Origin: Salinimonas lutimaris
Lineage (GTDB): Bacteria; Pseudomonadota; Gammaproteobacteria; Enterobacterales; Alteromonadaceae
DNA length: 64,000 nucleotides
Direction of reading: 5' to 3'
NCBI RefSeq assembly: GCF_005222225.1
Contig: NZ_CP036536.1
Span: 3,000,001 to 3,064,000 of the forward strand
A program made the position numbers and the translations under genes. Shown in pieces: positions 1-9,173 of this stretch (its first letter is position 1; every line of letters starts with the position of its first letter). A model generated the notes under the pieces. The model was not told the DNA's origin and made no database searches. It saw nothing but the letters and a program-made list of their open reading frames with translations.

Positions 1-612
1 TTTCTCACCAGACGGTGAACACCGGTTTCGGTGCGTAGCCAGCCAAAGGCATACTCACCCTGAAAACGAACAGTGGCAGATTTTATACCGGCCACTTCGC
101 CTTCTGACAATTCGATGATCTCGGTTTTAAAGCCGTGGGCTTCGCCCCAGCGCAGGTACATACGCAGCAGCATATTCGCCCAGTCCTGGGCTTCGGTGCC
201 GCCCGAACCGGCCTGCAAATCGATATAACAATCCGCGGCATCGTTAGGACCTGAGAACATCCGGCGAAATTCCAGCGTTTCGAGCTGCTCGGTCAAACCA
301 TCGAGCTCAGCGCGGGCTTCGTTAAAGGTGTCTTCGTCTTCGGCTTCCACCGCAAGCTCAACCAGCCCTTCAACATCTTCAGTGCCCTGTTGCAGGTTAA
401 CAATGGTTTCCACCACCTGCTCCAGCGCCACTTTTTCTTTACCCAGCGCCTGGGCGCGATCTGGCTCATTCCATACATCCGGGTTTTCAAGTTCCCGGTT
501 AACTTCTTCTAATCGCTCTGACTTTGCATCAAAGTCAAAGATACCCCCTAAGGGCTTCGGTGCGTTCCCGGATATCTGCGATAGCGTTGTGGACAGGGTT
601 TACTTCAAACAT
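1..612 (-). CDS. prfB: Peptide chain release factor 2 (RF2), 3' end outside window
   Basis: RF2 reads UGA and UAA stop codons and triggers release of the finished peptide. The gene starts at ATG 612 and runs off the left edge, so only about 203 of the usual 365 residues are present; the GGQ loop lies outside. The reading frame is split: 25 codons (MFEVNPVHN...RGYL) are followed by an in-frame UGA at 537-535, and the RF2 sequence resumes one base later ([13 protein letters not shown]...). This is the autoregulatory +1 frameshift known for RF2: low RF2 makes the ribosome pause at UGA and slip. The visible end ([12 protein letters not shown]) is the conserved stretch just before the SPF motif. 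It is not a pseudogene; a naive ORF caller will miss the first 25 codons. Confidence 0.96.
534..551 (-). promoter_or_regulatory. Programmed +1 frameshift signal of prfB
   Basis: On the minus strand the bases read AGGGGGTATCTTTGAC. The AGGGGG is the internal Shine-Dalgarno-like element, CTT (540-538) is the slippery leucine codon and TGA (537-535) is codon 26. Spacing and sequence match the well-studied E. coli prfB site. Confidence 0.95.
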
Positions 613-761
613 AAATCCGCAATTCATTAACTGATAAAGACCGCGAATAGTAACGAAAACGACGAAATTTTGATAGCGGAATCGCCAAAGAAATTGCCTG
701 CTTTAACCGTTTCGTGGCCGGCAGACAGACGCCATTACCGGCCTGAGGTAAAAACCGCGAA

Positions 762-1334
762 TTAACGGGCTAGTCTGACGGCCAGATCGGCAGTTTGGCT
801 ACCCAGTCCGTGCAGTTGTTTGAGGGCTCTGGCATCGGTGATAATGCCCTTTTCATCCATCAGGGTATCTACCTTGCCTATGGCTTTTTGGTTGGGCGAC
901 ACAATCACTCCCAGGTTTTCCAGTAGCATCCGTAGCACCACCAGCACCCGCATACCGCCCAGCGCGCCCTGCGAGCACGCCATAATTCCCGCAACCTTGC
1001 CTTTATACGCAGCCAGCATGGGCTCATCAGGTGCAGGCCGGGACGCCCAGTCCAGCGCATTTTTCAGCAATGCCGGGTAACTGCTGTTGTACTCCGGAGA
1101 GGCAATTAAAAAGCCATCGTGACTCATCATCAGTGCCTTAAATGCCTGCGCCGCTGCTGGTATACCGTGGGCGGCTTCCTCATCCTGGTTATACAGTGGC
1201 ATCGGATAGTCAGCCAGGCTGATTCGGGTGACCTGCGCGCCGGCTTGCTCTGCGCCGTCAGCCGCGCAGTGTAGTACCGACTGATTAAACGACCCCTTTC
1301 GGGTGCTGCCTGCAAAGGCCAGTAGTTTTGCCAT
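762..1334 (-). CDS. NAD(P)H-dependent FMN reductase family protein
   Basis: A 190-residue flavodoxin-like protein of the NADPH-dependent FMN reductase family (PF03358), which includes ChrR/YieF-type quinone and chromate reductases. The N-terminal GSTRKGSFNQ loop is the FMN phosphate-binding loop (about residues 9-18). The stretch SPEYNSSYPALLKNALDW (about 100-117) is the family signature. The start at 1334 has an AGGAG ribosome-binding site 6-7 bases upstream. It probably reduces quinones or flavins in the cytoplasm; the physiological substrate cannot be told from sequence. It stands alone downstream of the argS terminator. Confidence 0.88.
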   Translation of the reverse strand: MAKLLAFAGSTRKGSFNQSVLHCAADGAEQAGAQVTRISLADYPMPLYNQDEEAAHGIPAAAQAFKALMMSHDGFLIASPEYNSSYPALLKNALDWASRPAPDEPMLAAYKGKVAGIMACSQGALGGMRVLVVLRMLLENLGVIVSPNQKAIGKVDTLMDEKGIITDARALKQLHGLGSQTADLAVRLAR

Positions 1335-1352
1335 GTTGTGCTCCTGAAAAAC

Positions 1353-1383
1353 AAAAAAGGCCGTGAATACTCACAGCCTTTTT
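1353..1383 (-). terminator. Rho-independent terminator of argS
   Basis: Inverted repeat of the form AAAAAGGC-tGTGA-atac-TCAC-gGCCTTTTTT just past the argS stop, with a T-run on the minus strand. The A-run on the other arm means it could also work in the opposite direction. Confidence 0.75.
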
Positions 1384-1403
1384 GATGAACTGATACGTTC
1401 AGT

Positions 1404-3137
1404 TTACATTTTTTCCAGCGTTTCGATACCCAGCAGGGATAAGCCCAGCTCCATCGTGCTGGAAACCAGCGCTGCCAGCGCCAGACGACTATGGCGTACC
1501 GCCACCGGTGTATCAGCTTTAAGGATCGGGCAGGCTTCGTAAAAACTCATAAACGCACTGGCCAGATCGTACAGGTACGTACACAGCACATGAGGGGTGG
1601 CGTCACGGGCCACTACACCAATGGTTTCTTCAAACTGCAGCAGCTGTACCGCCAGTGCATGTTCCTGTTTTTCTGTCAGGCTCACCGCCACTGGCAGATC
1701 TGCCACGCTGATACCGGATTTTCTGAAGATACTTTTTACCCGGGTAAAGGCATACTGTAAATACGGCGCGGTATTGCCCTCAAAGCTCAGCATGGTATCC
1801 CAGTTGAACACATAGTCGGTGGTCCGGTTTTTACTTAAATCAGCATATTTCACCGCACCAATGCCCACTTTACGGCTCACTTCATCCAGCTCTGCCTGGC
1901 TCAGGTCGTTATCACGCTCGGCAATCAGGTTGCGGGCACGCTCTACGGCTTCGTCCAGCAGCTCAACCAGTTTAACCGTACCGCCGGTACGGGTTTTAAA
2001 CGGCTTGCCGTCACTGCCCAGCATCATACCAAACGGGCAATGTTCGTAAGTCTGGCTGTCCTGCATAAAGCCGGCTTTACGACCTACGATCTCAGTTTGT
2101 TTGAAATGATAGGCCTGACGGGCATCAGTCAGAATCAGGGTACGATCTGCCTGTAAAGTACCACTGCGATAACGCATGGCGGCCAGATCCGTAGTGGCAT
2201 ACAGATATCCGCCACCCGATTTTTGTACGATGTATACCGACGGATTGCCTTCTTTGTCAGCCAGCTCAGGAATAAATACCACCTGCGCGCCCTGATCTTC
2301 CACAGCAATGCCCTGGGCTTTTAAGTCCGCCACCACATTGGCCAGATCGTCGTTATAGGCAGACTCACCCATAATGTCTTTACGGGTCAGGCTGACATTG
2401 AGCTTGTTGTAAACTTCTTCACTGTGCTGAATGGACACATCGATAAATTTATCCCACAGCGCCAGACACTCTTTATCGCCGCTTTGCAGCTTCACCACAA
2501 AGGCCCGGGCCCGGTCAGCAAAACCGTCTTCATCGTCAAACCGGACTTTTGCTTCACGATAGAAGTCTTCCAGATCAGACAGGGCTGTTTCAGCCAGCTG
2601 ATTAGCCTGTAGTTTGTCGTGCAGATGTGCCAGCAGCATTCCAAACTGCGTTCCCCAGTCACCCATGTGATTCTGGCGAATCACCTTGTGGCCCAGAAAT
2701 TCCAGCAGTTTTACAACGCTGTCGCCGATGATGGTGGTACGCAGGTGCCCTACGTGCATCTCTTTGGCCAGGTTAGGGGAAGAATAATCCACCACCACAT
2801 TTTTTTCAGCCTGCTTGGCCACGCCCAGACGCGGGTCGTGCAACGCCAGTTCACACTGATTAGCCAGCCAGCGATCGCTCAGATGAATATTAATAAAACC
2901 AGGACCTGCCACTTCCAGTTTGTCAGCCACATCGCTGAGCTTAACCAGCTCAACAATTTTGTCGGCAATATCGCGGGGCTTTTGTTTTAACTGTTTAGCC
3001 AGTGCCATGGCACCGTTAAACTGATACTCGCCAAACTCAGGGCGGGCACTGCGCGCCACAGGTACCGGGGCGTTGCTTACGCCAAGTTCGTCTAACGCTT
3101 CTTCAAACCGGCTTACCAGTAATGCATGTATATTCAT
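1404..3137 (-). CDS. argS: Arginyl-tRNA synthetase
   Basis: Class I aminoacyl-tRNA synthetase that charges tRNA-Arg. The 577 residues match the family length. An N-terminal tRNA D-loop recognition domain (about 1-90) is followed by the catalytic Rossmann core with the class I signature HVGH at 128-131, preceded by SSPNLAKEM as usual in ArgRS. The C-terminal DALR anticodon-binding domain ends the protein (about 450-577). The canonical KMSKS is absent, as in most ArgRS. The start lies 9 bases after the prfC stop, so the two are probably one operon in the order prfC-argS. The start has only a weak ribosome-binding site. Confidence 0.97.
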   Translation of the reverse strand: MNIHALLVSRFEEALDELGVSNAPVPVARSARPEFGEYQFNGAMALAKQLKQKPRDIADKIVELVKLSDVADKLEVAGPGFINIHLSDRWLANQCELALHDPRLGVAKQAEKNVVVDYSSPNLAKEMHVGHLRTTIIGDSVVKLLEFLGHKVIRQNHMGDWGTQFGMLLAHLHDKLQANQLAETALSDLEDFYREAKVRFDDEDGFADRARAFVVKLQSGDKECLALWDKFIDVSIQHSEEVYNKLNVSLTRKDIMGESAYNDDLANVVADLKAQGIAVEDQGAQVVFIPELADKEGNPSVYIVQKSGGGYLYATTDLAAMRYRSGTLQADRTLILTDARQAYHFKQTEIVGRKAGFMQDSQTYEHCPFGMMLGSDGKPFKTRTGGTVKLVELLDEAVERARNLIAERDNDLSQAELDEVSRKVGIGAVKYADLSKNRTTDYVFNWDTMLSFEGNTAPYLQYAFTRVKSIFRKSGISVADLPVAVSLTEKQEHALAVQLLQFEETIGVVARDATPHVLCTYLYDLASAFMSFYEACPILKADTPVAVRHSRLALAALVSSTMELGLSLLGIETLEKM

Positions 3138-3146
3138 AATTGTGTC

Positions 3147-4736
3147 TTAATGTTCGCGAGTATGGGTAAATTCAATGTCCGGGTAACGTTCCTGCGCCAG
3201 TTGCAGGTTGACCATGGTCGGCGCGATATACGTCAGGTTGTCTCCACCATCCAGGGCCAGATTCTGCTCGGCCTTACGGCGGAACTCATCCAGTTTACGC
3301 TCGTCGCTGGAATACACCCAGCGAGCAGTGTTCACGCTGATATGCTCATAAATCGCATCCACGTTGTATTCTGCTTTCAGGCGCGCCACCACTACGTCAA
3401 ACTGCAGTACACCCACCGCCCCAACGATCAGGTCGTTATTGGCCAGCGGACGGAATACCTGGACGGCCCCTTCTTCCGATAACTGAATCAGGCCTTTGAG
3501 CAGCTGCTTTTGTTTCATCGGATCTTTTAAGCGAATCCGCTTGAACAGCTCTGGCGCAAAGTTAGGTATACCGGTAAAGCGGAAGTCTTCTCCGGCGGTA
3601 AAGGTATCACCAATCCGGATAGTACCGTGGTTATGCAGGCCGATAATATCCCCAGCGTAGGCTTCTTCGAGCAACGAACGGTCACCGGCCAGAAAGGTCA
3701 GTGCATCCGCGATTCGAATATCCTTGCCAATGCGGGTATGTTTCATTTTCATACCCTTTTCGTACTTACCTGACACAATCCGGCAAAATGCCACGCGGTC
3801 GCGGTGACGTGGGTCCATGTTGGCCTGAATTTTAAATACAAAGCCACTGAATGACGGTGAAGTCGCCTCAACCTTGCCATCTTCGGTTTCACGACTTTTT
3901 GGTGCAGGCGCCCACTCAACCAGACCATCGAGCATGTGGTCAACACCAAAGTTACCAAGAGCCGTACCGAAGAAAACCGGTGTCAGTTCGCCAGCCAGAA
4001 ACAGTTCTTTGTCAAATTCGTTGGATGCGCCCATAACCAGCTCAAGCTCGTCACGCAGCGTCTGAGCCAGGTCACTACCTACTGCGGTGTCCAGCTCTGG
4101 GTTATCCAACCCTTTAACAATTCGTACATCCTGAATGGTGTGACCTTCGCCACTTTTGTACAGAATTGTTTCGTCACGGTGGATATGGTACACCCCTTTA
4201 AAGCTTTTACCGCAGCCAATCGGCCAGGTAATCGGTGCACACAGCATGTCCAGCTCGGTTTCCACTTCATCAAGCACTTCCATCGGGTCGCGGATGTCGC
4301 GGTCCAGTTTGTTCATAAACGTGATGATAGGCGTATCGCGTAAGCGGGTAACTTCCATCAGTTTACGGGTCCGGTCCTCAACCCCTTTGGCCGCATCTAT
4401 CACCATCAGGCATGAATCCACAGCTGTCAGTGTACGGTAGGTATCTTCAGAAAAATCTTCGTGCCCCGGCGTGTCCAGCAGGTTTACCAGGTTGTCACGA
4501 TAAGGAAACTGCATCACCGAGGTGGTTACCGAGATCCCCCGCTCTTTTTCCATTTCCATCCAGTCAGACTTTGCATGCTGACCCGATTTTTTACCTTTTA
4601 CCGTCCCTGCGGTTTGCAGCGCGCGTCCGAACAGGAGAACCTTTTCGGTGATCGTAGTTTTACCCGCATCGGGGTGCGAGATAATCGCAAACGTGCGACG
4701 CTTCTCTATTTCGTTCAGAAAATTCTGTTCTGCCAT
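3147..4736 (-). CDS. prfC: Peptide chain release factor 3 (RF3)
   Basis: Translational GTPase that removes RF1/RF2 from the ribosome after peptide release. The 529 residues match E. coli RF3. G1 is SHPDAGKTT (20-28), G3 is DTPGH (88-92) and G4 is NKLD (142-145). The segment [23 protein letters not shown] is the family-typical switch I region (written here as [11 protein letters not shown] and [11 protein letters not shown], about 49-71). RF3-specific C-terminal domains follow. It is the first gene of the pair with argS. Having prfB, prfC and argS close together is a translation-factor neighbourhood. Confidence 0.97.
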   Translation of the reverse strand: MAEQNFLNEIEKRRTFAIISHPDAGKTTITEKVLLFGRALQTAGTVKGKKSGQHAKSDWMEMEKERGISVTTSVMQFPYRDNLVNLLDTPGHEDFSEDTYRTLTAVDSCLMVIDAAKGVEDRTRKLMEVTRLRDTPIITFMNKLDRDIRDPMEVLDEVETELDMLCAPITWPIGCGKSFKGVYHIHRDETILYKSGEGHTIQDVRIVKGLDNPELDTAVGSDLAQTLRDELELVMGASNEFDKELFLAGELTPVFFGTALGNFGVDHMLDGLVEWAPAPKSRETEDGKVEATSPSFSGFVFKIQANMDPRHRDRVAFCRIVSGKYEKGMKMKHTRIGKDIRIADALTFLAGDRSLLEEAYAGDIIGLHNHGTIRIGDTFTAGEDFRFTGIPNFAPELFKRIRLKDPMKQKQLLKGLIQLSEEGAVQVFRPLANNDLIVGAVGVLQFDVVVARLKAEYNVDAIYEHISVNTARWVYSSDERKLDEFRRKAEQNLALDGGDNLTYIAPTMVNLQLAQERYPDIEFTHTREH

Positions 4737-5050
4737 GTAATTCTTGCTTCTGTGAAAAGATGTGACTGTGCTGCAACTCCCTCAGGCGGCCAGATAATCT
4801 GGGTCTGCTCAGCGATGAAATGTCACCGATGCGAAAGGTTGTGGAGCAATATGGCGGCGTATTCTACAAATGTCGCCAGACAGCTTCAACAAAATAGGAG
4901 CGTGCAGGTTAATAATGGGCGCAATTGTACCATGCTTTTTGCCCTTTTCGGTGCCTGCTACCGGCAGAAATAAAAAACGCGCCGGGCAGGATGCTGCACT
5001 GACGCGTGGGTAGGGAACAGATTATTATTGTTGGTGGAGCGCTGTTTTAC
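4737..5050. other. Intergenic region upstream of prfC
   Basis: About 310 bases without a convincing gene. It should hold the prfC promoter. I saw no riboswitch, RNA gene or strong operator; short open frames here lack ribosome-binding sites and family resemblance. Confidence 0.5.
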
Positions 5051-5077
5051 AGCAGGTGGCGATAAATGCCTCCTGCT
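5051..5077 (-). terminator. Hairpin after mmsA, probable terminator
   Basis: AGCAGG-t-GGC-(7-base loop)-GCC-t-CCTGCT, a nine-pair stem with one T-T mismatch, starting 8 bases past the mmsA stop. It has no T-run, so termination may be inefficient. Confidence 0.5.
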
Positions 5078-5085
5078 AACAGGGG

Positions 5086-6615
5086 TTACTCGCCTAATGT
5101 AGGCATAGAAAACGAACTACTGTGCTGTTCAAGTCGGACACTGGCTGGCCAGGTACTGGTGACGGTTTTCATCCGGGTATAAAAACGAACGCCGTCATTA
5201 CCGTGAACATTGAGCGGCCCGAAAATTGAGTTTTTCCAGCCGCCAAAGCTGTGAAAAGCCATTGGCACAGGAATGGGAATATTTACCCCTACCATACCGG
5301 CTTGAACATTTTCACTGAACTGGCGGGCAGTTTCACCATCACGGGTAAAAATTGCCGTGCCGTTGCCATATTCGTGCTGATTGACCAGCTCCAGGGCAGT
5401 ATCAAAATCACTGACGCGCACCACAACTAACACCGGGCCGAAGATCTCTTCCTGATAAATGGTCATGTCGGGAGATACATTGTCAAACAGCGTTGGGCCC
5501 ACAAAAAAACCGGTTTCATGACCTGGAACAGTCCACTGACGTCCATCGGCCAGTAATGTGGCGCCCTGCTCCACACCAGACTGAATGTAACCTTCAATCT
5601 TTTTCTTGTGCTGTGAAGAGATCACCGGCCCCATATCATTCTCGCCTTCTTCAATGATGCCCGGTCCTATTTTCATTGCATCTATTTGCGGCCGCAGTTT
5701 GCTAATCAGTTTATCAGCGGTTTCATCACCCACGGTGACCACCACCGACAGCGCCATACAGCGTTCACCTGCAGCACCAAATGCTGCCCCCATAATCGCT
5801 CGGGACGCACTTTCCAGCTCTGCATCAGGCATGATTATCGCGTGGTTTTTTGCCCCGCCCAGTGCCTGACAACGTTTACCGTTGGCCGACGCTGTAGAGT
5901 AGATGTAATTAGCAATTGGTGTGGAGCCTACAAAGCTGACAGCCTGTACCCGCGGGTCATGCAGCAGTGCATCTACCGCTTCCTTATCACCATTGACTAC
6001 GTTAAATACTCCTTTGGGTAACCCGGCTTCATTGAGCAGCTTCGCCAGCTCAAGCGCTAATGACGGATCTTTTTCTGATGGCTTAAGCACAAACGTGTTG
6101 CCAGTAGCCAGTGCAATCGGAAACATCCACATTGGCACCATGGCCGGAAAGTTAAACGGCGTGATCCCCGCGCATACACCCAGCGGTTGCATGAGGGCAT
6201 GAGAATCCACCCCGGTACCGACATTGGCCGAATGCTCGCCTTTTTGCAGATGCGGAATACCACAGGCAAACTCAACCACTTCCAGACCTCGGGTCAGCTC
6301 ACCTACCGCATCAGAGTATACCTTACCATGCTCTTCAGAAATCAGCCGGGCCAGGCGGTCGCGGTTTTCTTCCAGTAATGCCTTAAAGCGAAACATGATT
6401 CGTGAGCGCTTCAGTGGTGATAGTTTTGACCAGCTTTTAAATGCACTATGCGCGGCCAGCACGGCGTTTTGTGTTTCTTTGGTTGAGCTTAACGCAACCT
6501 GACGAATTTGTTCACCAGTGGCTGGGTTATGTACGGGTGAAAATGATGATGATGACGAGGTCACCATCTCGCCGTTAACAAAATTATGTAATGTTTCCAA
6601 AATCGGTCTCCTCAT
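5086..6615 (-). CDS. mmsA: CoA-acylating methylmalonate-semialdehyde dehydrogenase (IolA/MmsA)
   Basis: Oxidises malonate semialdehyde (last step of inositol breakdown) and methylmalonate semialdehyde (valine breakdown) to acetyl-CoA or propionyl-CoA with NAD and CoA. The roughly 510-residue aldehyde dehydrogenase fold shows the NAD-binding FVGST (about 228-232), PFNFPAMVPMWMFP (about 153-166) typical of MmsA, and the catalytic cysteine in GERCMALS (about C286). The start is uncertain: ATG 6615 has a GAGG only 3 bases upstream, while TTG 6600 has an ideal AGGAG 7 bases upstream and would give METLHNFVNGE, a typical MmsA N-terminus. It is divergent from the dehydrogenase at 7018 with an RpiR-type operator between them, so it serves inositol catabolism (IolA). 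Confidence 0.94.
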   Translation of the reverse strand: MRRPILETLHNFVNGEMVTSSSSSFSPVHNPATGEQIRQVALSSTKETQNAVLAAHSAFKSWSKLSPLKRSRIMFRFKALLEENRDRLARLISEEHGKVYSDAVGELTRGLEVVEFACGIPHLQKGEHSANVGTGVDSHALMQPLGVCAGITPFNFPAMVPMWMFPIALATGNTFVLKPSEKDPSLALELAKLLNEAGLPKGVFNVVNGDKEAVDALLHDPRVQAVSFVGSTPIANYIYSTASANGKRCQALGGAKNHAIIMPDAELESASRAIMGAAFGAAGERCMALSVVVTVGDETADKLISKLRPQIDAMKIGPGIIEEGENDMGPVISSQHKKKIEGYIQSGVEQGATLLADGRQWTVPGHETGFFVGPTLFDNVSPDMTIYQEEIFGPVLVVVRVSDFDTALELVNQHEYGNGTAIFTRDGETARQFSENVQAGMVGVNIPIPVPMAFHSFGGWKNSIFGPLNVHGNDGVRFYTRMKTVTSTWPASVRLEQHSSSFSMPTLGE

Positions 6616-6727
6616 ATTCCTCACACTGGTTCCCCGATATCAATGCACTGCAACATGTTATTGCGGTGTTGAGTGGACAACCGAACTGTTAACACTATAA
6701 AGAACATAATTTTCATTTACAACATAA

Positions 6728-6743
6728 TGAAATAAAAATTTCA
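6728..6743. promoter_or_regulatory. Predicted inositol-regulon operator in front of mmsA
   Basis: TGAAATAAAAATTTCA, the core of a perfect inverted repeat with 8-bp arms (6726-6745). It has the GAAA-N6-TTTC pattern found upstream of the other iol units and lies about 115 bases upstream of mmsA. Confidence 0.7.
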
Positions 6744-6934
6744 TTATTTTTTCATTCTTTCACCCGCCCGAAATTTATCGCTCCTCAATAGGCTTATTAC
6801 ACCCAACACGTCTTTATGCTTGATAAAGACAACGTTTAAGGCTTATGGAATCATGCAGCGTTAGAGTTAAAAGTGTAAAAAGTCCTGTGTTGTCCAGTAA
6901 AAATCCTATCAAATCAGTTCATCTTTAAAAAATA

Positions 6935-6974
6935 AGAAATGAATATTTCATTAACATATCATTTACCCTATACT
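6935..6974 (+). promoter_or_regulatory. Operator and overlapping promoter of the 7018 dehydrogenase
   Basis: AGAAATGAATATTTCA (6935-6950) repeats the GAAA-N6-TTTC pattern. A -10 TATACT at 6969-6974 sits 17 bases after a weak -35 TTTCAT (6946-6951) inside the right half of the operator, an arrangement suited to repression. An AGGAG ribosome-binding site is at 7008-7012. Confidence 0.6.
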
Positions 6975-7017
6975 CGCAGTCAGTCATATTCAGGCACTTC
7001 TCTACTCAGGAGACTTT

Positions 7018-8184
7018 ATGTTTAATGAAGAATTGCAATTCAAACCTGCTATTCGCTGGGGGATGGTGGGCGGTGGCCGGGGCAGTCAGATAGGCTACTC
7101 GCATCGGTGCGCCGCTCAGCGCGATGGGTTATTTAAACTCATGGCCGGTGCATTTGATTTAAATGCAGAACGAGGCCGATCTTTCGGGACTAATCTGGGG
7201 TTGTCGACAGAACGCTGCTACCCTGACTACACCACCATGTTTACAGAAGAAGCCAAACGCCCTGACGGTATAGAAGCAGTCTCCATTGCCACGCCCAACG
7301 CTACTCACTACGAAATCTGCAAGGCGGCTCTGCATGCCGGGTTACATGTTGTATGTGAAAAGCCCATTACCTTTACCAGCAAAGAAGCCAGCGAGTTACA
7401 GTCACTGGCAGAACAACAACAGCGCAAACTGGCCGTGATGTACGGCTATTCGGGTTATCCGATGATACATCAGGCTCGGGAAATGGTACGTCGTGGTGAT
7501 TTGGGCGAAATAAGAGTAGTCAACATGCAGTTTGCCCACGGCAGTCACAATATTGAACATGAGAAAAACGATCCGGGGCTGAAATGGCGGGTGAGTCCGC
7601 AGGTGGCAGGCCCCACCTATGTGCTGGGCGATATCGGTACTCACATATTTTATCTGTGCGAAATGATTACCGGTCTGGAAGTATCCCGGCTATCGTGTAT
7701 GAAACAGGCATTTATTCGTTCCCGCGCCCCACTTGAAGATAACGCTCATGTCATGCTTGAGTACACCAGTGGTGCGGTCGGCACCTTATGGGCATCAGCG
7801 GTCAATGCCGGTGCTATGCATCAGCAAAAGTTTCGCATTGTGGGCGAGAAAGCGTCAATAGAATGGTGGGATGAACACCCTAATCAGCTGCGCTATGAAG
7901 TACAGGGTGAGCCGGCGCGTGTACTAGAGCGTGGTAGCGCCTATTTGTATAACGACGCTGCCGGTGTTGCGGCCAGTCATATTGGTGTCGGTCACCCCGA
8001 AGGCTACTTTGAATCCTGGGCCAATCTATATCACCGGTTTGCATTAGCTTTCACCGGTCAGACAAGCCATGACGAGTCGCCCTTATGGTACCCGGATGTG
8101 TATGCCGGCATCAATGGCGTCAGGTTGTGCGAAAAATGCGTGGAATCAGCCACCAGTCAGTCTCAGTGGGTGAGCTTTTACTAG
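7018..8184 (+). CDS. Gfo/Idh/MocA family oxidoreductase, scyllo-inositol dehydrogenase-like
   Basis: A 388-residue NAD(P)-dependent sugar or cyclitol dehydrogenase. The nucleotide-binding loop is GGGRGSQIG (18-26) and the catalytic-lysine motif is CEKP (113-116). GDIGTHIFYL around residue 205 provides the conserved D-x3-H of the active site. At 388 residues it is longer than the 328-residue IolG in this window and clearly a different subgroup. The inositol context and separate operator suggest it oxidises another inositol isomer (scyllo or chiro) or an inositol derivative, as the IolW/IolX paralogues do in other bacteria; this is inference. AGGAG ribosome-binding site, 5-base spacing. Confidence 0.85.
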   Translation: MFNEELQFKPAIRWGMVGGGRGSQIGYSHRCAAQRDGLFKLMAGAFDLNAERGRSFGTNLGLSTERCYPDYTTMFTEEAKRPDGIEAVSIATPNATHYEICKAALHAGLHVVCEKPITFTSKEASELQSLAEQQQRKLAVMYGYSGYPMIHQAREMVRRGDLGEIRVVNMQFAHGSHNIEHEKNDPGLKWRVSPQVAGPTYVLGDIGTHIFYLCEMITGLEVSRLSCMKQAFIRSRAPLEDNAHVMLEYTSGAVGTLWASAVNAGAMHQQKFRIVGEKASIEWWDEHPNQLRYEVQGEPARVLERGSAYLYNDAAGVAASHIGVGHPEGYFESWANLYHRFALAFTGQTSHDESPLWYPDVYAGINGVRLCEKCVESATSQSQWVSFY

Positions 8185-8193
8185 ATACTTAGC

Positions 8194-8220
8194 CCCGCCG
8201 CACTGCTTCTGTGCGGCGGG
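8194..8220. terminator. Convergent terminator between the dehydrogenase and rpiR
   Basis: CCCGCCGCAC-(7-base loop)-GTGCGGCGGG, a perfect 10-bp GC-rich stem between the convergent genes. T-runs are poor on both sides. Confidence 0.7.
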
Positions 8221-8225
8221 TACAT

Positions 8226-9086
8226 TTACAGCTGGTTGCTGAAGTTATTCTGTTCACCCTCTTTAGTGTCGCGAAATGCCAGTGATACCGCCAGCGTCTG
8301 CGCCAGACATAACGACGCAGCCTGCGAGCGAAAAGCATCCACCTTAGCCTCTTTGACCACAAAACAAATATCAGATGATGAGGCCAGCGGGCTGATTTGG
8401 CTATCTGTAATGATGATCTGTTTGACCCCGGAACGGGCTACCGACTCACTGATGGTTGTTGTATCTTTGGCATACGGTGAAAAGCTGATCACAATCAACA
8501 CATCGTCGTTTTCGATGGTACTTAATTGCTCTTTAAACATGCCCCCGAGCCCATCGATTAAAAATGCACGCTTGTTAAGATGGCGCAGCGCATACGCAAG
8601 ATAAGACGATACTGAAAACGAGCGCCCCAGCCCCACTACGTACACATTCTTTGCCTGAGCCAGTATTTCTACGGCCTCGTCCAGATGCTCGACCGGTGTT
8701 TGTGCGGCCAGCTGGTGCATGGCGTTGCTATTTGCCCGCGCAAATTCCTGCAAAATATCCACCGGTCGCTCGGGTGGTGTGGTATCGCTTTCCAACTCTT
8801 TAAGCAGGCGAACGCGATCGGTGTAGCTGGACGTTTCTTCTAGCAGATTACTGCGAAACAGCTGTTTCATTTCATTAAAACCACTGAAATCAAACGCATT
8901 GGCAAACCGAATCAATGTTGAGGGCGGTACATCAGCTTGCTCGGCTATATCTGAGACGGTTTCAAATGCTACACTGTTTTTATTGTCCAGAACGTAGGCG
9001 GCAACCTGACGTAACCTTTTGCTCAGACTGTCATAGCGGGTACGAATTTGTTCTTCCAGTTCACTTAAGCTGGATGCTGTTGACAT
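8226..9086 (-). CDS. RpiR-family transcriptional regulator, probable inositol regulator
   Basis: Predicted 286-residue repressor. An RpiR-type N-terminal helix-turn-helix (about 1-80, with VSDIAEQADVPPSTLIRFANA as the recognition region in two pieces, VSDIAEQADV and PPSTLIRFANA) is followed by a SIS sugar-isomerase domain (about 135-265, VGLGRSFSVSS) that usually senses a sugar phosphate. I chose ATG 9086 because AAGGAG lies 7 bases upstream; a longer frame to 9137 lacks such a site. By position inside the iol cluster it is the best candidate to bind the shared GAAA-N6-TTTC palindromes, possibly with an IolC product as inducer. The gene follows the TSUP permease by 87 bases, where only a half-site (TTTGAAAT) is seen. 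Confidence 0.88.
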   Translation of the reverse strand: MSTASSLSELEEQIRTRYDSLSKRLRQVAAYVLDNKNSVAFETVSDIAEQADVPPSTLIRFANAFDFSGFNEMKQLFRSNLLEETSSYTDRVRLLKELESDTTPPERPVDILQEFARANSNAMHQLAAQTPVEHLDEAVEILAQAKNVYVVGLGRSFSVSSYLAYALRHLNKRAFLIDGLGGMFKEQLSTIENDDVLIVISFSPYAKDTTTISESVARSGVKQIIITDSQISPLASSSDICFVVKEAKVDAFRSQAASLCLAQTLAVSLAFRDTKEGEQNNFSNQL

Positions 9087-9173
9087 ACTGCACTCCTTAA
9101 TTATTGTTTTCGTAATTTTATGCAATTTGAAATGCAAATAAAATTTTTTTTCTATTTTTAGAATAAATAGCAG

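Noticed and set aside
1-612. prfB as a frameshifted pseudogene
   Set aside because: The break is exactly the known programmed +1 frameshift with its slippery codon and internal Shine-Dalgarno element.
4461-4973. 170-codon open frame on the plus strand
   Set aside because: It lies mostly antisense to the start of prfC and has no ribosome-binding site or family features.
9100-9173. RpiR autoregulatory operator upstream of rpiR
   Set aside because: TTTGAAAT is present but the second half of the palindrome is missing at the right distance (TAAA instead of TTTC).
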